Source: a virus. From it: a stretch of DNA of 54,541 nt. A program made the position numbers and the translations under genes. Below, piece after piece: positions 14,776 through 23,261 of the stretch (position 1 is the first letter of the stretch; every line of letters begins with the position of its first letter). The stretch spans positions 1 through 54,541 of the IMG/VR virus record IMGVR_UViG_3300022602_000128, one strand, 5' to 3'. The notes under the pieces are model-generated. The model saw nothing but the letters and a program-made list of their open reading frames with translations. It did not search any database and was not told the DNA's origin.

Positions 14776-15657
14776 TTAGTCGTCAAAATTTGATTCGCCA
14801 CCACTGCTATATCCGCCACCCATACCCTGTCTGGTGTAGGAAGGATTCAATCCATTCATTTCCAAAATATCATCACGTATGTTTTGATTACGTTTCTCAA
14901 TGTTTAACACTCTAGTAAATGAGTTAGTGACTGCGGCTGTGTAATAAGCAAAAGGATTAGCCGACTTTGATTCATCAAATCTCAATCCTATGTAAGTCAG
15001 TTGTAGCAGTGCTTGACTACGCATCTCATCGTTATAAGTATATCCACGCCAATTGCTACGTGTAGCATAACGTTCGCACAGTTTCATAAACATATGAGCC
15101 AACTTCTTAGTCATATTGCCATGCATCTTGTTGAACTCGCCAGTGGCCAAATCACCTTTCCAATGACTCTTGCCCACTAATATGGGGCTTCCCTCTTCAT
15201 CAACTTTAAAATGCTGAAAGGGCGGAAAGTTTACTTTGACATATTTGGTGTGCGTCAAATCCATTTCATCGTATTCTGTGAGCAATGGATCTTCGTCATC
15301 TTCAATTTCCAAGGCAGTCATGCGTGCTTTTTTGGTTTTAGCATCATCTACAGGAATATGATCCCAAGTCATAACTCTAAATACAACATCTGTTGCAGGA
15401 ACATCCTTGAGTTTAATCTCAAATTCGTCTAATTTACGCTTAACTCCGTCAGCAGTTGCGGCTTCGTGGGCTAGTTTAGCCAGTCTCTCGGCACGTAATT
15501 TTCGTGCTTCTAGGATGTTCTTTTTGTTAATTTTCCCAATATCGGGCAGGATCATATCATAATCTGCATACTCGGGCTGGGTATAAGTGCAGTATGTTGT
15601 CTTGCTTTTGTGTATCTCTTTAAGTATATCTTTGTTATTTAGGTAGTTATGTTTCAC
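14776..15657 (-). CDS. 55: Late-transcription sigma factor (gp55-like)
   Basis: A 293-residue sigma-like protein that directs host RNA polymerase to NATAAATA late promoters. The diagnostic half is C-terminal: FNKMHGNMTKKLAHMFMKLCERYATRSNWRGYTYNDEMRSQALLQ-type sequence (about 175-220), then FAYYTAAVTNSFTRVLNIEKRNQNIRDD, as in T4 gp55 sigma-2-like helices. It is longer than T4 gp55 (185 aa) because of an N-terminal extension. The start is GTG at 15657, supported by AAGGA six bases upstream. The C-terminal GMGGGYSSGGES tail is followed by FDD; an acidic/hydrophobic tail is what binds the sliding clamp in T4 (inference). Upstream lie both a sigma70-like promoter and a GATAAATA late box. Confidence 0.9.
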   Translation of the reverse strand: MKHNYLNNKDILKEIHKSKTTYCTYTQPEYADYDMILPDIGKINKKNILEARKLRAERLAKLAHEAATADGVKRKLDEFEIKLKDVPATDVVFRVMTWDHIPVDDAKTKKARMTALEIEDDEDPLLTEYDEMDLTHTKYVKVNFPPFQHFKVDEEGSPILVGKSHWKGDLATGEFNKMHGNMTKKLAHMFMKLCERYATRSNWRGYTYNDEMRSQALLQLTYIGLRFDESKSANPFAYYTAAVTNSFTRVLNIEKRNQNIRDDILEMNGLNPSYTRQGMGGGYSSGGESNFDD

Positions 15658-15672
15658 CTTAATTCCTTATAA

Positions 15673-15710
15673 GTTAGTGTATACTAACATATTTATCGTG
15701 GTATTGTCAA
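15673..15710 (-). promoter_or_regulatory. Sigma70-like promoter with late box and palindrome before gene 55
   Basis: On the minus strand: TTGACA (15710-15705), an 18-base spacer, then TAGTAT (15686-15681). A late box GATAAATA (15697-15690) lies within the spacer, so the gene may be switched on early by the host sigma and then fed by its own product. The palindrome GTTAGT-gtat-ACTAAC (15673-15688) covers the -10 and resembles an operator. Confidence 0.5.
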
Positions 15711-15742
15711 GACTTTTATAATATATGCATATTATTCCCGTT

Positions 15743-15750
15743 AATAAATA
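15743..15750 (+). promoter_or_regulatory. Late promoter box AATAAATA before the baseplate cluster
   Basis: A NATAAATA box 20 bases before the ATG at 15770; RNA would start near 15756 and read the baseplate genes. Confidence 0.55.
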
Positions 15751-15769
15751 CACTATAACGGAAATAATT

Positions 15770-16642
15770 ATGGCATCTACATCTGGATACGAAGTTGATT
15801 TATCGCAAGCCGAACCGCAGTTTTTTGGAACATCTGGCGGATCGCAACAAACGCCAATCAACACAGTCACTCCCACAACATCTAGACTATCAGCATCAGG
15901 TCTGCGTCAGGGCGGCGCACCGTCGGCAGCGATTCAGGGTGCCGGACCCAATGTTGGTGTTACGATAACAACTCCGCACAATGCAAATAACCCAACCAAT
16001 TCTGATTGGCGAGTACGTATAAGTATTCCCACTGGAAATGGTATATTTTATAACGATCCCGATAATCAGTTACAACAAATACTAAAGAGTACCAATGGTG
16101 TTATATTCCCCTATACCCCCTCTGTTACAGTAACCCATTCGGCAAGGTATCAAGAACAGGCATTGACTCACAACAATTATAAAAACTATTTTTATGAGGG
16201 ATCGGGTGTAGATGCTATTACAATTTCCGGTGATTTTACGGTGCAAAACCCATCAGATGGGTTATACTTGCTTGCGGCTATCTACTTTTTTAGAAGTGCA
16301 ACAAAAATGTTTTTTGGCGGAGATTTCTTAGCCGGCAATCCCCCACCTGTGGTATTCTTAGATGGTTATGGAGATTTTTATTTTCCGCATGTAAGTTGTG
16401 TTGTTACCAGTTTCCAACACACGCTACCGCCAGATGTTGATTACGTGGAAATTCCCTATTCACAAAATATATCTGCTTCAGTGAGAAGCACAACTAGTAA
16501 TTTAAAGACTCGCTTGCCCACAACCAGTCAACTGTCAGTTACTGTACAACCAATCTACAGTAGAAATAACATTCATAATAATATGACACTAACTGATTTT
16601 AGCCGAGGCGCTCTATTAAGTGGTCATGGAGGATTCCTATAA
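15770..16642 (+). CDS. Baseplate tail-tube cap/initiator-like protein (gp48/gp54-like)
   Basis: 290 residues from the ATG at 15770; an earlier in-frame ATG at 15725 precedes the late box and is unlikely. The C-terminal half has the tube-fold-like run ITISGDFTVQNPSDGLYLL...AIYFFRSATKMFFGG (about 165-195), then PPPVVFLDGYG and VVTSFQHTLPPDVDYVEIP, typical of T4-like gp48/gp54 proteins that join the tail tube to the baseplate. The exact gene (48 versus 54) was not resolved. Near the N-terminus is SGYEVDLSQAEPQF, repeated in the hub-like protein two genes on. Its stop codon overlaps the gp53 start (TAATG). Confidence 0.55.
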   Translation: MASTSGYEVDLSQAEPQFFGTSGGSQQTPINTVTPTTSRLSASGLRQGGAPSAAIQGAGPNVGVTITTPHNANNPTNSDWRVRISIPTGNGIFYNDPDNQLQQILKSTNGVIFPYTPSVTVTHSARYQEQALTHNNYKNYFYEGSGVDAITISGDFTVQNPSDGLYLLAAIYFFRSATKMFFGGDFLAGNPPPVVFLDGYGDFYFPHVSCVVTSFQHTLPPDVDYVEIPYSQNISASVRSTTSNLKTRLPTTSQLSVTVQPIYSRNNIHNNMTLTDFSRGALLSGHGGFL

Positions 16643-16953
16643 TGGCAACAGTAACTTATAACAAAACAAGTCCCTATTACAATACGCCCACGTGGGGCAA
16701 CGGACAATTCTTGGATTTAATTAATTATACTCCGGTTAGCAAAAAAGCCGATGACGTATTGTTTACCATCAATAAGATATATGAATATCGCCCGGACTTG
16801 TTGGCTTTTGACTTGTACGGTGATAGCGGTTTATGGTGGGTGTTTAAATCACGCAACCCCAATACCCTAGACGATCCAATATTTGATTTTCAAGCAGGTA
16901 TACAAATTTATGTACCGCAAAAAAATACATTAATCGCTAATCTAGGAATATAA
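16642..16953 (+). CDS. 53: Baseplate wedge protein (gp53-like)
   Basis: A 103-residue wedge component. The family's pattern is visible: YYNTPTWGNGQFLDL near the start, a Tyr/Arg/Pro block (IYEYRPDLLAFDLYGDSGLWWVF), NPNTLDDPIFDFQAGIQIYVP, and a short end. T4 gp53 is longer (196 aa), and its C-terminal part has a LysM-like fold matching this region, so this is a compact form. In T4 gp53 closes wedges into the six-fold baseplate. Translation is coupled to both neighbours by TAATG overlaps, and position next to gp5 matches T4 order (53-5). Confidence 0.82.
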   Translation: MATVTYNKTSPYYNTPTWGNGQFLDLINYTPVSKKADDVLFTINKIYEYRPDLLAFDLYGDSGLWWVFKSRNPNTLDDPIFDFQAGIQIYVPQKNTLIANLGI

Positions 16954-19526
16954 TGCCAAGTAGCATCCCGCAACAACAATTCGCCGCGGCACAAAAAGCG
17001 CAAGCCCAATCACAAGGTACTGCTGGTGATGCAGTTACGTCCGGCTACGCTGTTGATCTAAGTCAAGCAGAACCTCAATTCTTAGACAATATAAGCAAGC
17101 CTCCATCAGGTGATCCTTCGTTTGACACTGGATCGGGCAGTAACGACACTTGGGACGACTCTGCCGAAAATGCACCCACAGAACAACCTGATCCAGTAGT
17201 AATTGGCGGACCCAATTATGCAAAATCTAACCTAACTCCCAATCCACTGGGTAATTATTCAAGTTACACATACAATTTAAGTTTGCACTTGTTGTCAAGA
17301 GATGATTACAATGCCATAAACACATCTCCTACTACGTTTAAGCCTACTAGAAACTTAATAAGCGAAGCCAATAGATATAACATAACACTGGATGATAGTA
17401 ATATTGGTTCTGGCACGTACCGTGATCCAAATTTTACCGATGACTTTTATTTCGATAATTTGAAAATGACTACAATTATCGGTATGAATTCTCAGACTCG
17501 CGGCTCCAATGATGTGCAAATAAGTTTTACCATAATTGAGCCCTATGGAATGACATTGATGGATAGGATATTAGACATCAATAACAATGAAATAAATGGC
17601 AAAAATTATTTAGAATCCCCCTACCTATTGGAAATAAATTTCTTGGGCGCCGATGATTCTGGCGTCATGCAGACCATATACAATCAAACCAAATGGTTGC
17701 CCATTAAACTTGTTAACTTTAAAATAAAAGCATCTGTCAAGGGCGCCGAGTATCAAATTGAAGCAGTACCCTATAATCACGTGGCACATCTTGAAACATT
17801 GCAATCAATCAAAGCAAATTTTGAAGTTACTGCCAGCAAAGTATCTGAATATTTTGACAGCACATCTGATTCTAATGCTACATCTCAAGCAGATGCCGCA
17901 GTCAAACAACAGTCCGACGACAGCAAACGCCAACCAACCAGTAACCCAACTAACAATCAACCAGCACAGACTCGACAACCCACAACCACAGAACCCACTA
18001 CAATTAAAACAAAAAGTTTTACTGCCGCATACAATGCATGGATGCAGGCCGAACAGAAGAATGGTAATGTGGGCGTCGCGGATCAAATTGAATTTGTAAT
18101 TGATCCGGCCATAGCAGATTCCAACATTGTTGAACCCAAGAAAAACTCTTCAAAGAAAGTTCCTGCCACTGATGCAAAAACTGCGGCACAATCCACAAGC
18201 CCCCAAAGCGGTGCCACTCCGGCAACTACTGCAAATTTTGCATCAACAATTCACTCGTTGAATGTGGGCACAACAATCAAGGATGTGCTCAACTTGGTAA
18301 TACCCAACAGCAAGTATGTGTTGGATCAGTTAACTGATCCATCGACTCAAGCAAAAGAAACCAACACCCAAGCAGGCGATACTACCAAACTAAAAGATTC
18401 CAGCAAGCCCTTGAATTGGTACAAGATAGTGCCCAAAGTTACTTTGCTTGATTATGATAATATACGCAATACTTGGGGCAAGAAGGTAACATTCTACGTC
18501 CAGCAGTACAAGATATATAACAACCGTGATGACCGAGCGCCAAAAGCATCGCCCCCTCCACCAACCAAGGACTATCAATACATATACACCGGTCAAAATA
18601 CTGAGGTAATAGATTTTAATATAGAATTCAATGCTTTGTATTTTACGGCAATTAACGTTGACAAAGGAAAAACCTCTGCAACTGCCGGACCACAACAAAA
18701 AAATGATGATGCCAATCTAGCCGATAAAAGAGATATTCAAAGCAGTAAGCATATTGATCCTCCAAGATTTGAGCCAGTATCACAAACACAACAAACTTCT
18801 GCTGGTGGATCTGTGGACAAAAGCGATACTGTGAATAGCCAAAGTGTAGTGCAAAGTATCTATACTAGTGCACAGGGCGATATGATCAATCTGAAAATGA
18901 ATATAATCGGAGATCCGGAATTCATTAAACAAGACGACATCTTTGTTAATCCCGGAGTGATCAATGCAGCCTCCAATTCCAGCACTCCGTCTAACTATGT
19001 GCCACAGACACAAAGTATCGTTATGGATAACGGTGAGGTTTATTGTACTGTTACTTTTAAAACTCCCCGAGATTTTAATGATGCAACGGGACAATATTTA
19101 GATACTTCGGGCAAATATAAAATTAGTGCATTTAGTGGATACTACCGTATCAACACTGTTGAGAGTGAATTCAGAGGCGGTAAGTTTGTACAAAAATTAG
19201 ACTTGATTAGGTACCCAAATCAAACGTTTGCCGGTGGTGGCGCCGGGTCTTCCGAATTTGCGGCAACTGATCCCAGAAGACTAGACAATCCCTCAATTGT
19301 CAATGCTCCATCCTCTAGTAGCAAGGTCTCGGGAACATCTGTTGATGCGCCACCAAATGCACAACTAGTAAATTCAGCCCCGCCAAAAGTGCTTGACGAC
19401 ACTGCGTCAAGACCATTGCAACTAACACCCAAATCAGTTATCGGATCAAGCGTTGCTCTCCCGACCAATACTAACTTGCAAAATATTGTTTCAAATGGAG
19501 CAGTGGTTCCGATCGGTAACAACTAA
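16953..19526 (+). CDS. Baseplate hub-like structural protein (possible gp27 equivalent)
   Basis: An 857-residue protein immediately upstream of the gp5-like gene. It begins with a Q/A-rich stretch and SGYAVDLSQAEPQF (about 30-43). Residues about 90-290 form a beta-rich region (YTYNLSLHLLSRDDY, SFTIIEPYGMTLMDRI, WLPIKLVNFKIKASVKGAEY) resembling half of a gpD/gp27-type hub. A low-complexity Q/T/P/N linker follows (about 300-350), a second beta-rich region (about 480-770) with GDMINLKMNIIGDPEFIKQDD and KYKISAFSGYYRINTVESEF, and a disordered end. Position before the cell-puncturing protein suggests the hub trimer that carries it; T4 gp27 has 391 aa. The assignment is inferred from place and texture, not from close similarity. 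Confidence 0.5.
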   Translation: MPSSIPQQQFAAAQKAQAQSQGTAGDAVTSGYAVDLSQAEPQFLDNISKPPSGDPSFDTGSGSNDTWDDSAENAPTEQPDPVVIGGPNYAKSNLTPNPLGNYSSYTYNLSLHLLSRDDYNAINTSPTTFKPTRNLISEANRYNITLDDSNIGSGTYRDPNFTDDFYFDNLKMTTIIGMNSQTRGSNDVQISFTIIEPYGMTLMDRILDINNNEINGKNYLESPYLLEINFLGADDSGVMQTIYNQTKWLPIKLVNFKIKASVKGAEYQIEAVPYNHVAHLETLQSIKANFEVTASKVSEYFDSTSDSNATSQADAAVKQQSDDSKRQPTSNPTNNQPAQTRQPTTTEPTTIKTKSFTAAYNAWMQAEQKNGNVGVADQIEFVIDPAIADSNIVEPKKNSSKKVPATDAKTAAQSTSPQSGATPATTANFASTIHSLNVGTTIKDVLNLVIPNSKYVLDQLTDPSTQAKETNTQAGDTTKLKDSSKPLNWYKIVPKVTLLDYDNIRNTWGKKVTFYVQQYKIYNNRDDRAPKASPPPPTKDYQYIYTGQNTEVIDFNIEFNALYFTAINVDKGKTSATAGPQQKNDDANLADKRDIQSSKHIDPPRFEPVSQTQQTSAGGSVDKSDTVNSQSVVQSIYTSAQGDMINLKMNIIGDPEFIKQDDIFVNPGVINAASNSSTPSNYVPQTQSIVMDNGEVYCTVTFKTPRDFNDATGQYLDTSGKYKISAFSGYYRINTVESEFRGGKFVQKLDLIRYPNQTFAGGGAGSSEFAATDPRRLDNPSIVNAPSSSSKVSGTSVDAPPNAQLVNSAPPKVLDDTASRPLQLTPKSVIGSSVALPTNTNLQNIVSNGAVVPIGNN

Positions 19527-19540
19527 TTAAATAACAAACT

Positions 19541-22500
19541 ATGGCACAAAATAAATTAATAGGTTCAAAAGTATCAAAGTTTTACGACCGTAATGCAATT
19601 CCGGGAGTTAAATTTGACAGTGCAACGCAACTGGGTATAGTAAAAGACAATCTAGCACCTGCTAGAGATGGTCGCTTGCGTGTTTGGATTCCAGATTTTG
19701 GTGGTAATGAAAATGACTCTCAGATGTGGCGAACTGTGAGTTATGCCAGTCCCTATGCAGGTACTACCTATCAACCACAGACAAGTTTGAATAACAATTT
19801 TACCGGAGTTAATCATAGTTACGGTATGTTTATGGCGCCCCCGGATATTGGTAATTTAGTATTGTGTACATTTGTCAACGGAGACCCCGAACGAGGATTT
19901 TGGTTTGCTTGTGTGCCGGGAGTATTGAGTACTTGGATGATTCCAGGTATTGCCGCAGGCAATAAAGTAGATACATCATCAGTTAGTCCTGACCTACAAC
20001 GAAGTGTACTTCCATCAACTGCCTTCCCTCCGCAATATCTGCCTGTGGTGGAATTCAATGAGAATATCGATGGCACTGTAAACGATACTTTTTATAATAA
20101 TGCAAAACCCATACACGAATATCAAGCAAACATCTTGTTCCAGCAGGGCTTGGATCGAGACAAAGTTCGCGGGGCAATTAGTAGCACAAGTCAAAGAGAA
20201 ACGCCCAGTCATGTGTTTGGTATCAGTACTCCGGGACGTCCGTTGGGCAAAGATCCCGCAGACGATCCCAATTATGCGGCTCGTGTAAATTCCGGCGACA
20301 TAACCAACGATCAATATGCAATTCCTACTCGCAAGGGCGGGCACACTTTTGTAATGGATGATGGGGACACTACTGGTACTGATCAATTAATACGTTTGAG
20401 AACAGCCGGTGGACATCAAATATTAATGAATGATGATCAAAGCACAATGTACATCGCACACAAGGATGGCACTACGTGGCTTGAGATCGATACAACTGGC
20501 GTGAAATTATACACAGCCGGGGATTTAAGTTTTCGCACAGAGGGTAATTTAAATCTACATTCCGACAATGATATAAACATTGAAGCATTGGGTAACATAC
20601 GCATGGACAGTATGGCGGCTACTACTATAACCAGTCCCATTATTGCTATTGGTGGTATAGAAAGCACGTTGATATATGGTGCCAAAACCAATATTGGTGG
20701 TGGGCAATTAACTGTGAGCAGTGATGGTACACTAAATGTAAGTTCCGGTGGCGGTATGAGTATTACTGGTGGCGGTATAGATATTGATGGCGGTGGAGGT
20801 GGAAATAGTATTACTTGTCCGGTTATTAATAAAAATAAACTAGCAGACACTTCATTTGATTCGCAAAAAACCGGATTGTGGTATAGTGTTCCGCAAGCCG
20901 TTGATTCAGTAGTGAATATATTACCCAGTCATGAACCTTGGTTGCGTGTAGGAACACCGGCAAAAACCATCAAAGAAGTTGCAACCACTACATGTACTCC
21001 CAAAATGGGCAGTAATGTTACAGATTATACTTTGCCTCCTGCTAACGGTAATAAACTTGATAACGGTAAAATCAAAGGCGCTCCTGCACCTTGGACCACT
21101 GACACTGCATTTATCAGTGCAGTACAGGCCACGGCTGCCGCATTGAATCTAAATTACATAGACATGCTGGCCTGTATGCACCTCGAAACGGGTGGTACGA
21201 TGGATCCGGCTATCACCAACAGTTTGGGCTACACGGGCCTTATTCAGTTTGGTGGACCGGCTGCAACTGCATGTGGTACAACCACTGCCGCCCTGCGTGA
21301 AATGGATCGCCCCACACAGTGTACCTACGTAACAAAATATTTCCAAGCAAACCGATTGAATCAAAAGGCGCCCAATCCGAGACTAGTGGATATTTACTTG
21401 ACCATACTATGGCCAGCGGCAGTGGGCAAACCCGAGAACTTTGTTATTTGGGCCGGCGGTAGTGCTCAATATAATGCAAACCCCGCATTTGACAAAAGTT
21501 TACCCAACCCCACAGGTAGTGTTACTGTTCAATCAGTTGAAAATATTATTATGCAACACGAAGCCGCGGTCAAGCAAGCATTGGCCAATGCTGGTGTTGC
21601 TCAGCCAAATAATCTAACATCCTCTAATGGATCTACTGTTACCGATGGATCTGGCAACCCAGTCAAAACCGGCACTACCAGCAATAGTACTGCATCTGAT
21701 AATGACGTGGGCATTACCAATGCCGCAGGGCAACAAGTAAGCGGATCAACTTGCCCCGCAGAATTCTTATCGAAGAGTACCACATATAATCCTCCTGGAG
21801 GAATAGGTAATGCAAATCCTAGACTCACGCAACAACAAGCAAAAGCGATGTTGGCTGAATTGGGTTATTTTGAAAGCCAGTTTAATTATAGCGCAATAAT
21901 GGATGCACGAATAGGCAAGTATCAAGTTGATGCTGAATACCTAGCCGCCGCGGGATTTATCAAACCTGATGCCATTACACAATTTGGTGGAAATGTTCTT
22001 ACCAACGATGAGAGTTGGACCAACAACGAAAATATACAAAGCCAAGATGATTTCTTTACAAATCAAAATGTGCAAGATGTGACACAATATAACGAATTTG
22101 TCAGCAATTACGAACTGTTAATGGCCAACGGTGGTATACTGCCCGATGATGATATATGTACAGCCGCTGGTATGTTGTTTGTAGCACATCAATTCAGAGA
22201 TGCAGACAAAGCGACCGAATGGCGCCACAAGGGAGATTTGACTGACGCATTGGGTCAAAATGGAACCGTTTACTTTAACCAAGGCCGATACGCAATTGAT
22301 GTACTGGCTGCAGGTGGTGCTGGACCTGTGCAACAACTGGGGGTAAAAGATACGTCATCAATACCAGTTGTGGGTCCTACAGGCATTGACCCCGATAGTG
22401 TGTTTACTTTCCAATCTTCGGGATCGGGAACTCGTGCAAACTTTGATCATTTGAATAGTTCTTTTAGAAATGCTTTGCTAACAATGGCTCAAGATTTTAA

Positions 22501-22813
22501 AACCAAAGCCGGTGCAAAAATTAACATCACCAGTGCTTATCGCAGTCCTGCAGATCAAGAAGCAGTTTATCAGAAATGGTTGGCCGCAGGCGGTGGTCCA
22601 GGACACCCTACTGCTGGGGGTATTACAACTCCCGCAAAACCTGCAAGCCTGGGTGGCAAGGGTAGCCCGCATAATAACGGTGTTGCTATTGACAGTAGCC
22701 AGTGTCCGTTAATCGCACGTACAGTAAATCTAGCACAATACGGATTGAGATGGGGCGGTACATTCTCTACCCCTGATGCAGTGCACATACAAGAAGCCAA
22801 TGCAAGTCAATAA
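19541..22813 (+). CDS. 5: Cell-puncturing baseplate hub protein with three muralytic modules (gp5-like)
   Basis: A 1090-residue protein at the tail tip. In order: an OB-fold domain (GRLRVWIPDFGG, about 44-55, up to about 150); a VgrG/gp5C-like triple-beta-helix run (RLRTAGGHQILMND, DISGVKLYTAGDLSFRTEG-like repeats, about 285-430); a lytic transglycosylase-like domain (about 515-680, catalytic Glu549 in MHLETGG, with GYTGLIQF); a second helical module (about 760-915) of unknown fold with a cell-wall-hydrolase look; and a C-terminal M15/VanY-type peptidase (about 975-1090) with SAYRSPADQ, H1044 and D1051 in SPHNNGVAID, then D1079 and H1082. T4 gp5 instead has one lysozyme domain. The M15 zinc ligands appear intact. 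Confidence 0.85.
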   Translation: MAQNKLIGSKVSKFYDRNAIPGVKFDSATQLGIVKDNLAPARDGRLRVWIPDFGGNENDSQMWRTVSYASPYAGTTYQPQTSLNNNFTGVNHSYGMFMAPPDIGNLVLCTFVNGDPERGFWFACVPGVLSTWMIPGIAAGNKVDTSSVSPDLQRSVLPSTAFPPQYLPVVEFNENIDGTVNDTFYNNAKPIHEYQANILFQQGLDRDKVRGAISSTSQRETPSHVFGISTPGRPLGKDPADDPNYAARVNSGDITNDQYAIPTRKGGHTFVMDDGDTTGTDQLIRLRTAGGHQILMNDDQSTMYIAHKDGTTWLEIDTTGVKLYTAGDLSFRTEGNLNLHSDNDINIEALGNIRMDSMAATTITSPIIAIGGIESTLIYGAKTNIGGGQLTVSSDGTLNVSSGGGMSITGGGIDIDGGGGGNSITCPVINKNKLADTSFDSQKTGLWYSVPQAVDSVVNILPSHEPWLRVGTPAKTIKEVATTTCTPKMGSNVTDYTLPPANGNKLDNGKIKGAPAPWTTDTAFISAVQATAAALNLNYIDMLACMHLETGGTMDPAITNSLGYTGLIQFGGPAATACGTTTAALREMDRPTQCTYVTKYFQANRLNQKAPNPRLVDIYLTILWPAAVGKPENFVIWAGGSAQYNANPAFDKSLPNPTGSVTVQSVENIIMQHEAAVKQALANAGVAQPNNLTSSNGSTVTDGSGNPVKTGTTSNSTASDNDVGITNAAGQQVSGSTCPAEFLSKSTTYNPPGGIGNANPRLTQQQAKAMLAELGYFESQFNYSAIMDARIGKYQVDAEYLAAAGFIKPDAITQFGGNVLTNDESWTNNENIQSQDDFFTNQNVQDVTQYNEFVSNYELLMANGGILPDDDICTAAGMLFVAHQFRDADKATEWRHKGDLTDALGQNGTVYFNQGRYAIDVLAAGGAGPVQQLGVKDTSSIPVVGPTGIDPDSVFTFQSSGSGTRANFDHLNSSFRNALLTMAQDFKTKAGAKINITSAYRSPADQEAVYQKWLAAGGGPGHPTAGGITTPAKPASLGGKGSPHNNGVAIDSSQCPLIARTVNLAQYGLRWGGTFSTPDAVHIQEANASQ

Positions 22814-22821
22814 ATACTAGT

Positions 22822-23208
22822 ATGGCAATATTATATCGTGGATTTAGCACTATCAACAGGAATAAAAAATTCCGTTTAACTGATCTTGACTTGGTTAAAC
22901 AGGATCTAATAAATCACTTCAGCATCCGCAAGGGTGAAAAGTTAATGCAACCAAATTTTGGTAGCATAATATGGAGCATGTTATTTGAGCCCTTGACCGA
23001 TAGTGCGAATCAGCAGATAATTGATGATGTAAAGGCCATTGTGAGTTATGATCCACGCCTAAGTCTACAAAATATCGCGATTACCGAGCAAGAATATGGC
23101 CTACAAATAGAAGTAGACTTGATATTCCTGCCTCAAAACTTGTCTACTACGCTTAGTATGCAATTTGACTCTAATTCAATGACTCTCACAGCCGGCGGCC
23201 CGTATTAA
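22822..23208 (+). CDS. 25: Baseplate wedge protein (gp25-like)
   Basis: A 128-residue GPW/gp25-family protein, which triggers sheath assembly at the baseplate. The family's core EKLMQPNFGSIIWSMLFEPL (about 39-58) is followed by the IDDVKAIVSYDPRLSLQNI block (about 67-85) and paired beta-strands. The length matches T4 gp25 (132 aa). It starts eight bases after the gp5 stop codon. It is followed at once by a palindromic terminator-like element and a late box. Confidence 0.93.
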   Translation: MAILYRGFSTINRNKKFRLTDLDLVKQDLINHFSIRKGEKLMQPNFGSIIWSMLFEPLTDSANQQIIDDVKAIVSYDPRLSLQNIAITEQEYGLQIEVDLIFLPQNLSTTLSMQFDSNSMTLTAGGPY

Positions 23209-23230
23209 TAAACTACGTAGTTTATTTTTT
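23207..23230 (+). terminator. Terminator-like palindrome after gene 25
   Basis: Bases 23207-23226 form a perfect 20-base palindrome (8 bp with an ACGT loop) followed by T4. It overlaps the gp25 stop codon. It is A/T-rich, so probably a leaky terminator. Confidence 0.5.
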
Positions 23231-23231
23231 A

Positions 23232-23239
23232 AATAAATA
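23232..23239 (+). promoter_or_regulatory. Late promoter box AATAAATA before gene 6
   Basis: A NATAAATA box 30 bases before the gp6 ATG, directly behind the terminator-like palindrome; RNA would start near 23245. Confidence 0.55.
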
Positions 23240-23261
23240 TATAATAACGGGTATATATTAG

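Noticed and set aside
15667-15876. 69-residue minus-strand ORF
   Set aside because: It crosses the bidirectional promoter region and runs antisense into the gp48/54-like gene.
22809-22816. AATAAATA before gp25
   Set aside because: It overlaps the gp5 stop codon and lies only five bases from the gp25 ATG, so it would leave no leader; more likely chance.
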